The notes under the pieces are model-generated. The model had not been told where the DNA came from, made no database searches, and saw only the letters and a program-made list of their open reading frames with translations. DNA of 6,667 nucleotides, from positions 1-6,667 of the forward strand of contig JAUIEQ010000045.1 in NCBI GenBank assembly GCA_030429785.1, in the 5' to 3' direction. A program made the position numbers and the translations under genes. Below, in pieces: positions 1-5,864 of the stretch. The stretch's first letter is position 1. Each line of letters opens with the position of its first letter. This stretch comes from a bacterium (GTDB lineage: Bacteria > Patescibacteriota > Patescibacteriia > S139-126 > S139-133).

Positions 1-1155
1 TGGAGGCTTCGTCGCAATGCAGCTATTGAGGCCATTGCATTACTTGCGTTGTGGGTTGCGTATATTGTTCAGAACCAGTTTGTATTTGATTCAATTAATA
101 CGTACTTGTTATTTTTTGTTTTGCTTGCTTATGCACATAGTCTACATCGGAATGCTGTGGTTCAGGATGACGCTGATCAAGGACAGTATGAAGCTATTAA
201 GCAGTTTGTGCCAACGCAGCGACTATCCATGCCAGTGAATACAGTGATGCTTGTCGCGCTCTGTATCGGTGTTATTGTTGGTAACTTTGCAATCAATACC
301 AAGGCGCATGCTGCAAATCGTATGTTTATTAAGTCGTTAGTGACGTTGGGTAGCAACCCACAAGAAGCATTTGATTTGACACAGTCTGCTGTTGAGCTTG
401 ATAGTTATGGCAATAAAGAAATAGCAATGCAGGGACTGACATTGCTTTCAGGTGTGATGAATAATCCAGGAGCAACTGATGAGTTCAAAGTTCAGGTGTT
501 GTTGTATTTGATTGAGACACTTGAGGCATCCCTTGAACGTGAGCCAGACGAGGTTCGCGTCATGCTTACATTGGAACAGTTGTATGCAATTGCAAACCGG
601 ATTGATCCGACATATATGGAAAAAGCTAAGCAGTTGCTTGAGCGTGCTCGTGAAATTGGGCCAGGTAGAGCTAGTGTGTATTATCCATTGGCTCAAATTG
701 CGTTGAATACAAACGATGCAGAACAAGCAGCTTCACTGCTAAGAACATCGATTGAGCTCAATCCTCGTGGTCAAGAAGGGTACACAAATCTGATGAACGT
801 CTTGCTTGTTCAAGGAAAAATCGATGAAGCAGTGCGTATAGCTAATGACTTTGTTGAGCTTCGTGGTGATGCGCTTGGGGAAAATGCACAACATGTTTTA
901 TTGGTGGCTCAAGTGTATATGCAGGCTGAAAAATGGGAGGATGCAGTACCATACCTTGAGGCGCTGGTAAAATCAGATATTCGCAATGTAGGTTATTTGC
1001 AGCTCCTTGGTCAAGCATATTATAGTTTGGGTGCTATTGAATTAGTTATACAAATTGACGAAATGATTGAGGAGATTGAGGGCGAGGGTACTGACTCTTT
1101 TATTTTGGAGAAGTTAGATGAATCGACTCAGAGTGAAGTGGGCGATACAAACTAA
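1..1155 (+). CDS. O-antigen ligase/polymerase-like membrane protein with C-terminal TPR domain (5' partial)
   Basis: The reading frame is open from base 1 to a TAA at 1153-1155 (384 residues visible), so the start lies outside the window; the TTG at 49 is not a credible start. Three hydrophobic segments are visible at about residues 8-23, 32-46 and 79-96, and the first is preceded by a basic WRLRR stretch. The segment around residues 23-40 (VQNQFVFD, then NTYLLFF) resembles the last part of the Wzy_C/O-antigen ligase family as found in Patescibacteria. After residue 100 the protein is soluble and helical. TPR-like repeats are clear at about 224-255 (with ASVYYPLAQIALNTNDAEQA) and 258-290, with weaker ones at 295-328 and 330-360, and an acidic tail. 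By the positive-inside rule the TPR region should lie outside the membrane. Family members polymerise glycan repeats, ligate glycan to a lipid, or transfer oligosaccharide to protein; which applies here cannot be told. The catalytic periplasmic loop is outside the window. Confidence 0.85.
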   Translation, partial: WRLRRNAAIEAIALLALWVAYIVQNQFVFDSINTYLLFFVLLAYAHSLHRNAVVQDDADQGQYEAIKQFVPTQRLSMPVNTVMLVALCIGVIVGNFAINTKAHAANRMFIKSLVTLGSNPQEAFDLTQSAVELDSYGNKEIAMQGLTLLSGVMNNPGATDEFKVQVLLYLIETLEASLEREPDEVRVMLTLEQLYAIANRIDPTYMEKAKQLLERAREIGPGRASVYYPLAQIALNTNDAEQAASLLRTSIELNPRGQEGYTNLMNVLLVQGKIDEAVRIANDFVELRGDALGENAQHVLLVAQVYMQAEKWEDAVPYLEALVKSDIRNVGYLQLLGQAYYSLGAIELVIQIDEMIEEIEGEGTDSFILEKLDESTQSEVGDTN

Positions 1156-1178
1156 TACAAACAAATAGTTGTATATTC

Positions 1179-1203
1179 AAAAACCTGCCACTGGCAGGTT
1201 TTT
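1179..1203. terminator. Bidirectional intrinsic terminator between convergent genes
   Basis: A perfect inverted repeat of 11 bp (1179-1189 with 1193-1203) encloses a 3-nt loop, ACT. The inner stem is CCTGCC/GGCAGG and the outer five pairs are A-T. Each strand therefore ends the GC-rich hairpin with five T residues. It lies 23 bp after the stop of the ligase-like gene and 3 bp beyond the stop codon of the converging minus-strand glycosyltransferase, so one element can end both transcripts. Confidence 0.88.
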
Positions 1204-1206
1204 AAG

Positions 1207-2355
1207 TTACGCAAGGTACGTATTTTTGGTCGCTGTAATCATATTTCCAATATCTATTGACTTGCGAATTATGGTTAGTTCATCAGTTTCAATAGGCGGT
1301 GTGTGTGCCATGCTTTTGATTGCTTGAGTAAGTGCAGTTGGGTTTTTGCTTTGAACTAGTCGATAATACTCTATTGGGTACAATGATAAGGCTTCCGATA
1401 CTCCACCAACGTCAGAAGCAACAATTGGGACCCCTGCCGCCATTGCTTCAAGTAATGCGTATGGAAAGGCTTCTTTGACTGATGGTAGTACAAATAGTTC
1501 AAAGCCAGGGATGTATTTTCCTGCATCGAGTACGCCATTGAGCAAGAAGATTGTGTCTTGCAGATTATTGGTTGTAATAAAGCTATCCATTGCTTTTTGT
1601 TGCTCACCATTTCCAATAAGACAAAATATATAGTCGGGCAGTACTGGATGAAGTTGCTTGATTGCTGCTAAAAAGTACAATAGCCCTTTGGTTGGGTAGT
1701 AATTGGCAATTGTTCCAATGATTGGTTTGTTAGGAAGATTGAAGCGCTGTTGTAAATCTGAACGAGCTTGTTGCTTGCTTAGTTGTGGTAGTTGCTTAAG
1801 GTCATATGAGTTATTGATGGTTTGCAGTTTGGTTTCTGGAATGCCGATCTTGATTCCTGCTTGTTGTGAGTATTGCGACACACAGATGATCGTGGAGGTG
1901 AGTCGGGATACTGCTTTGTGTAATATTTTGTATGTATGTACTTCCCAACGAGGTCGCGGGTCGTCAAATGCCCAGCCATGACACGTAAAAATAACTTTTT
2001 GTATCCCCGCGAACTTTGCTGCGATCGGAACTAAAATGCCTGCTTTGCTGCTGTTGCAGTGCACTACATCAAATTGTTTTTTCTTAAAAAAAATAGCCAT
2101 TTCAAGAATTCCCCAAATATCACGTATTGGGCTAATTGATCGTTTGAGATGTTTGAAAAAGTGCGTCTTAATGTGACGTCCATTGATTTGTCGAGTGAGC
2201 CATGTGTCTGGAGTTTCGCCATGTGCTACTGTTACATCAAATTGTTCGGTATTAAGGTGAGTGGCTAAATCATATACGTATTTCTGCGCTCCACCAGGCT
2301 CTCCTTGTGTCACAATAATACAGGCTTTTATTAGTGGTTTGGCTTGTTCTAACAT
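1207..2355 (-). CDS. Glycosyltransferase, GT4 family (GT-B fold), stand-alone minus-strand gene
   Basis: The 382-residue product has the usual length and order of a GT4 enzyme: an N-terminal acceptor-side Rossmann domain with a glycine loop EPGGAQ at 19-24, HGWAF at 126-130, and a C-terminal donor-binding domain starting near 210. The EX7E motif is E295...E303 (KEAFPYALLEAMAAG), followed by PIVASDVGG. The phosphate-contacting Arg/Lys pair of the family appears as N218...K223 (ANYYPTKG): the Lys is kept, while the Arg position is Asn, as in other GT4 enzymes with 'AN..P.KG'. It probably transfers a sugar from a nucleotide donor to a lipid-linked glycan at the inner membrane face; the sugar is unknown. 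The ATG at 2355 is the only ATG/GTG/TTG start in frame upstream of the conserved domain. No Shine-Dalgarno is present and the mRNA is predicted to be leaderless. It converges on the ligase-like gene and diverges from the GT operon, so it is transcribed alone. Confidence 0.92.
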   Translation of the reverse strand: MLEQAKPLIKACIIVTQGEPGGAQKYVYDLATHLNTEQFDVTVAHGETPDTWLTRQINGRHIKTHFFKHLKRSISPIRDIWGILEMAIFFKKKQFDVVHCNSSKAGILVPIAAKFAGIQKVIFTCHGWAFDDPRPRWEVHTYKILHKAVSRLTSTIICVSQYSQQAGIKIGIPETKLQTINNSYDLKQLPQLSKQQARSDLQQRFNLPNKPIIGTIANYYPTKGLLYFLAAIKQLHPVLPDYIFCLIGNGEQQKAMDSFITTNNLQDTIFLLNGVLDAGKYIPGFELFVLPSVKEAFPYALLEAMAAGVPIVASDVGGVSEALSLYPIEYYRLVQSKNPTALTQAIKSMAHTPPIETDELTIIRKSIDIGNMITATKNTYLA

Positions 2356-2390
2356 ATGCCAATAATAGCATGCGATTGTATATTGCTCAA
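2356..2390 (-). promoter_or_regulatory. Sigma70-like promoter of the minus-strand glycosyltransferase, predicted leaderless
   Basis: Read on the minus strand, a -35 hexamer TTGAGC (2390-2385) is followed by a 17-nt spacer and a -10 hexamer TATTAT (2367-2362). A TG one base upstream of the -10 gives an extended -10. Six bases then separate the -10 from the ATG at 2355. With normal start-site spacing, transcription would begin at the A of the start codon or within a base or two of it, leaving no room for a ribosome binding site. Confidence 0.75.
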
Positions 2391-2400
2391 GAATAGCAGA

Positions 2401-2435
2401 TTGATTATTTTGCTTATCTAAGCTAATATTGAGAT
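2401..2435 (+). promoter_or_regulatory. Sigma70-like promoter of the four-gene glycosyltransferase operon, predicted leaderless
   Basis: A -35 hexamer TTGATT (2401-2406), a 17-nt spacer and a -10 hexamer TAATAT (2424-2429) are followed by exactly six bases and then the ATG at 2436. The predicted transcription start is at or next to the A of ATG. A TGA at 2430-2432 in the same frame excludes a longer protein. No purine-rich ribosome binding site could fit in the transcript. No other comparable promoter was seen at the junctions further down the operon. Confidence 0.77.
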
Positions 2436-3605
2436 ATGAAAAAACCTCGAATTATTATTTTTTCAACTGTGTATTATCCAATGTTTAGCGGGGCCGAAGC
2501 AGCTGTTCGAGAGATTACAAACGCATGCTCAGTATATGAATATGATGTTATAACAGCACGAATGCAGTCATCGCTGCCGCGAGTTGAGCGTATAGACGCA
2601 ACGACTGTATATAGAATTGGTTTTGGTAATTCGTTTGATAAGTTCTTGTTGCCATTTTTGGGAGTGTATAAAGCATTGCAGTTGCATACAGAACATTCGT
2701 ACGCGATTATATGGTCACTCATGGCAAGCCAGGCAGGTATTGCGGCTGCTTTTTTTAAAATACTCAAACCATCTTTGCCGCTTGTTACAACATTGCAAGA
2801 AGGTGATGAAGAAGATCACTTGAAGCGATACGTGTTTGGGAATAGTTTTTTGTTTCAGAAAATAATTCTTCCGTTGCACCGCTTAGTAATCACTCAGGCT
2901 AATCATATCCAAGTCTTGAGTGTATATCTTCGAAATCGTGCACAAAATGCTGGTGCCAAAGCGCCAATAACAATTGTACCAAATGGCGTGAATCAAGCCA
3001 TTTTCAAAAAAATAACTGACGAGCAACAATTACGCGCGCTCCGTGAATCGCTAGGTATAACATCTGAGCAGATTGTTATTGTGTCGCATGGTAGAATTGT
3101 GACCAAAAATGCCTTTGATGACATTGTTCGAGCATTGGTTTACTTGCCGCAAGAATATATTTTTTTGGTAATTGGGACAGGTGAAGAAAAAGGCGCGCTC
3201 GTAGCCCTAGCTCGAGAGCTTGGTGTGGTGGACCGTGTGGTGTTTGCCTCCGATCAATACATTCCGCAAGAGTCTGTACCGCTATACTTGTCACTTGGTC
3301 ATCTATTTTGTCGACCGAGTTTGTCCGAAGGCTTGGGAAGTTCGTTCTTAGAAGCGATGCTGTTTGATATACCAGTTATCGCTACTCCGGTTGGGGGTAT
3401 TGTTGATTTTTTGAAAGATGGCGAGACAGGCCTCTTGTGTGCTGTGCGTGACCCTGAGTCAATAGCACGCGCGCTAATGCAAGTTATGAATGATCCGGAG
3501 TTATATGCTCAGTTGACTGCAAATGCCCACGAGATGATAGATACTGTATATGCATGGCCTAAGATAGCATCTGCTATGCAAACTATTTTTGATTCTGTTC
3601 GATAA
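2436..3605 (+). CDS. Glycosyltransferase, GT4 family (first gene of operon)
   Basis: The product is 389 residues, full length for a GT4 enzyme. The N-terminal domain carries PMFSGAEAAVREI at 15-27, a variant of the glycine-loop GGAE motif, and TLQEGDEEDH at 119-128, a signature I recall from Patescibacterial GT4 proteins. The C-terminal donor domain has PNGVN at 182-186, GRIVTKNAFDD at 219-229 (R220 and K224 as the donor-phosphate pair), GTGEEKG at 247-253 and the EX7E motif E298...E306 (SEGLGSSFLEAM), followed by PVIATPVGG. The expected role is retaining transfer of a sugar from a nucleotide donor to a membrane-linked acceptor; a moderately hydrophobic stretch at 93-110 may help it dock on the membrane. 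The ATG is fixed by an in-frame TGA six bases upstream. It heads a four-gene row and ends 4 bp before the next start. Confidence 0.93.
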   Translation: MKKPRIIIFSTVYYPMFSGAEAAVREITNACSVYEYDVITARMQSSLPRVERIDATTVYRIGFGNSFDKFLLPFLGVYKALQLHTEHSYAIIWSLMASQAGIAAAFFKILKPSLPLVTTLQEGDEEDHLKRYVFGNSFLFQKIILPLHRLVITQANHIQVLSVYLRNRAQNAGAKAPITIVPNGVNQAIFKKITDEQQLRALRESLGITSEQIVIVSHGRIVTKNAFDDIVRALVYLPQEYIFLVIGTGEEKGALVALARELGVVDRVVFASDQYIPQESVPLYLSLGHLFCRPSLSEGLGSSFLEAMLFDIPVIATPVGGIVDFLKDGETGLLCAVRDPESIARALMQVMNDPELYAQLTANAHEMIDTVYAWPKIASAMQTIFDSVR

Positions 3606-3609
3606 GCTT

Positions 3610-4764
3610 ATGCCCGAAAAACATATCGCTATAGCTGCAGAGATATTCCCGCCTTCAGGTGGTGGACCAGCAACGTATTTAAAATTGGTTGTCCCAGCAA
3701 TGTTGAAACAGGGATATCGGTTCAAAGCAGTTACGTTTGGCGACAAACAGCAGCTTGTGGATATTGGTATTCCAGTGTCATGCATTTCATTGCGATTGCC
3801 AATTCCGATACGAATGGTTCGGTATGTCATTTCATTGTATAAGCAGGCTCGTGATGCTGCTGTGATGCTTGTGATGGGATCGGCAATTGCTGGCATGGCG
3901 GCTGTGCTGATAAAAAAAATAACTGGAGTGCCATTGATATTACGTGTGCCTGGTGACTATGTGTGGGAGCGTATGCGTCATCGTGGATATATAGCAGAAG
4001 ATCTTGATGGGTTTTATGCAACTACGTACAATTGGCGGATTGAGCTATACAAACAATTACAAAAGTTTGTTGTTCGAACAGTAGATACGGTGTATGTTAC
4101 CAGTGATTTTTTGGAGCATATTGCGATTGATTGTTGGGGTGTTCCAGCAGACCGGGTTGTGAAGATCTATTCAAGCTTCAAACCACCGCAGCAACTAAGT
4201 ATTACTAAAGACGAGGCTCGACAAAGCCTTGGGCTTGCTGGTAAAAATATACTCTGCATGGCCCGGTTAGCAGATTGGAAAGGTCTTGATAAAGTCATCT
4301 CGTACACAAGTTCTTGGTTTGAGAAAAATCCTGATTGGTCATTGTATATAGCTGGAGATGGTCCATTGCGAAAAGTATTACAAGATCAAATACAAGATTT
4401 GGGTATGAACGACCGCATTCACTTGCTTGGCAATATTCCTAAGGAGCGTTTATTGATGTTTTACAAAGCTGCTGATGGATTTGTGCTAAACTCAGAGTAT
4501 GAAGGTCTCTCGCATGGACTGCTCGAAGCTGCATATTTTGAATTACCGATTATTGCGTCTGATACAGCTGGTAACACTGAGTTGATTGACAAATACAGTC
4601 GAGGTGTGTTGGTTGAATGGGGGAATAAAGCAGCATTTGTGACCGCCTTGTATCAGTTAGAGCAATTAGCGCAGCATGATGTTGATGCTTCATTTTTTGA
4701 TACTTATTCGTATGATGGTATGATGAATCGTATTCTTGAGTTGTTTTCTAATTATGAATACTAA
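3610..4764 (+). CDS. Glycosyltransferase, GT4 family (second gene of operon)
   Basis: The product is 384 residues. It opens with a beta strand (HIAIAAEIF) and a PPSGGGPATYL glycine loop at 14-24. RVPGDYVWERMR at 112-123 matches a 'GDYxWE' signature that I associate with a Patescibacterial GT4 subgroup. The donor domain shows ARLADWKG at 218-225 (R219, K224), AGDGPL at 248-253 and EX7E as E298...E306 (SEYEGLSHGLLEAAY), then PIIASDTAGNTEL. A hydrophobic stretch at 83-101 could associate with the membrane. I chose the ATG at 3610, 4 bp after the previous stop; the in-frame TTG at 3589 would overlap the previous gene and add seven residues before the first strand. There is no convincing Shine-Dalgarno, so translation probably depends on coupling to the gene upstream. 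Donor and acceptor are unknown. Confidence 0.92.
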   Translation: MPEKHIAIAAEIFPPSGGGPATYLKLVVPAMLKQGYRFKAVTFGDKQQLVDIGIPVSCISLRLPIPIRMVRYVISLYKQARDAAVMLVMGSAIAGMAAVLIKKITGVPLILRVPGDYVWERMRHRGYIAEDLDGFYATTYNWRIELYKQLQKFVVRTVDTVYVTSDFLEHIAIDCWGVPADRVVKIYSSFKPPQQLSITKDEARQSLGLAGKNILCMARLADWKGLDKVISYTSSWFEKNPDWSLYIAGDGPLRKVLQDQIQDLGMNDRIHLLGNIPKERLLMFYKAADGFVLNSEYEGLSHGLLEAAYFELPIIASDTAGNTELIDKYSRGVLVEWGNKAAFVTALYQLEQLAQHDVDASFFDTYSYDGMMNRILELFSNYEY

Positions 4765-5863
4765 ACAACCATTGCGGGTTCTCCAGTTGAGCCTTGATGA
4801 AACATTGCTTGATCCGGGAAGTGAATCGCATGTTCGGATTCTTCGGCACGGTGAACAACTAGACTGGTGCGGCGTGGTGATACCCACATCAAAAAAGCGT
4901 GCGTATGCAGATGCGTCAGTCCATATACAGGGCACAGGTGGGCGTTCACGCGTTACTCGTTGGTTGCGTATGCTGTGGATTAGCCATCGAATGATTCGGC
5001 AGAACAAGGCAACGATTGTGTCAGCACAGGACATGTATTTTTTGGCGTTGTTGGCTGTTATTTTGCAAAAGATTAACAATATTGCTATAACAGTTCAGGT
5101 ACATAGCCTTGATCGTTTTACATTTTTTCGTAAAGAGTTGAGCGACTTTGTATTGAATTATGTTCATTCACTGCTTGTGGCTAGCGATGCTTTGAAACAT
5201 AAAGTAGTTGAGTCGTTTGGTATTAGTGAGGAAAAGGTACATATAGTTCCGACGTTTGTTGATTTGGAGTCATGGCGGAATCGTCAGTTTACACTCAATC
5301 GTTTTAGTCACTGGGAGGATGATTTTGTGTTTTTGTGCGTTAGTCGCCTCGTGCCTGTTAAGCGGGTGCATGGGATTATTACGGCGTTTGAAGGTGTTGT
5401 GCGTCAGTTCCCAAGATGTCGATTGGTTATTGTGGGTACTGGAAGACAAGCAGCTAAGCTTAGGCGTCAAGTTAAAGAGCTTGATATTGTTGAGTCGGTT
5501 GAATTTATCGAGCATACAGATGCGATAGTTGATTATTACCGACACAGTAATTGCTTTGTGTCATTTTCTCAGTTTGAGGGCTATGGTAAGCCATTGGTTG
5601 AAGCTTTGTCGTGCCAGCTTCCGGTTATTACAACTCCTGTAGGTATTGCTGCTACTATCGTACGCGATGGTGTGAATGGCTTGTTCGTGCGACCAAATGA
5701 TTTAGAGAGTTTGATGACATTGATGAAATTAGTAGTTGTGAATGAGGCGATGATGACTGATTTCAAAAATAACGCACGTGATTTTTTGAAGTTGTTGCCA
5801 ACTGAGCAGCAAACCCATGACTTACATGAGCATTCATGGCGAGCTGCATTAAATAAAGTTTAG
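4754..5863 (+). CDS. Glycosyltransferase, GT4 family (third gene of operon)
   Basis: The product is 369 residues, slightly short but with a complete GT-B architecture. The N-terminal domain lacks the classic GGAE loop and has DPGSESHVRILRHGE at 20-34 in its place. SAQDMYFLALLA at 90-101 and VQVHS at 114-118 follow. The donor domain has VSRLVPVKR at 196-204 (R198, K203), VGTGRQ at 227-232 and EX7E as E275...E283 (FEGYGKPLVEAL), then PVITTPVG and RDGVNGLFV at 304-312. I start it at the ATG at 4754, overlapping the previous gene by 11 bp, since the TTG at 4736 would only lengthen the overlap. It stops with TAG, 1 bp before the next start. Its N-terminal half resembles the following gene (AQD..FL.LLA and VQVH in matching places), suggesting related acceptor domains. 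The sugar specificity is not readable. Confidence 0.92.
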   Translation: MNTKQPLRVLQLSLDETLLDPGSESHVRILRHGEQLDWCGVVIPTSKKRAYADASVHIQGTGGRSRVTRWLRMLWISHRMIRQNKATIVSAQDMYFLALLAVILQKINNIAITVQVHSLDRFTFFRKELSDFVLNYVHSLLVASDALKHKVVESFGISEEKVHIVPTFVDLESWRNRQFTLNRFSHWEDDFVFLCVSRLVPVKRVHGIITAFEGVVRQFPRCRLVIVGTGRQAAKLRRQVKELDIVESVEFIEHTDAIVDYYRHSNCFVSFSQFEGYGKPLVEALSCQLPVITTPVGIAATIVRDGVNGLFVRPNDLESLMTLMKLVVVNEAMMTDFKNNARDFLKLLPTEQQTHDLHEHSWRAALNKV

Positions 5864-5864
5864 T

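Noticed and set aside
49..1155. TTG at 49 as the start of the ligase/TPR protein
   Set aside because: The frame is open to base 1 and the residues before it belong to the same membrane helix, so the gene begins outside the window.
2077..2093. T6 and A8 homopolymers as a programmed frameshift or phase-variation tract in the minus-strand GT
   Set aside because: The tract encodes an ordinary AIFFKKKQFD stretch in an intact full-length enzyme. There is no overlapping alternative frame of meaning and no downstream stimulatory structure noticed.
3589..3609. TTG at 3589 (and likewise TTG at 4736) as an earlier start
   Set aside because: Both lie inside the preceding gene. Nearby ATGs at 3610 and 4754 give the expected short lead into the first beta strand of a GT-B fold.
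3501..3896. 131-codon open frame on the minus strand across the junction of the first two operon GTs
   Set aside because: It is antisense to two well-supported GT4 genes, has no recognisable domain, and no promoter was noticed. Chance antisense openness is common in this composition.
4735..4740. CTTGAG as a Shine-Dalgarno for the third operon GT
   Set aside because: It is only a short GAG match, about 13 nt from the ATG, and part of conserved coding sequence of the upstream gene; too weak to annotate.
4690..5079. 129-codon open frame on the minus strand across the junction of the second and third operon GTs
   Set aside because: It is antisense to conserved GT4 coding sequence, with a Cys/Arg/Ser-rich composition typical of shadow frames.
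5849..5864. AT-rich stretch before 5865 as an internal promoter for the last GT
   Set aside because: No TATAAT-like hexamer at the 6-nt spacing seen at the real promoters, and no TTGA-type box 17 nt further upstream.
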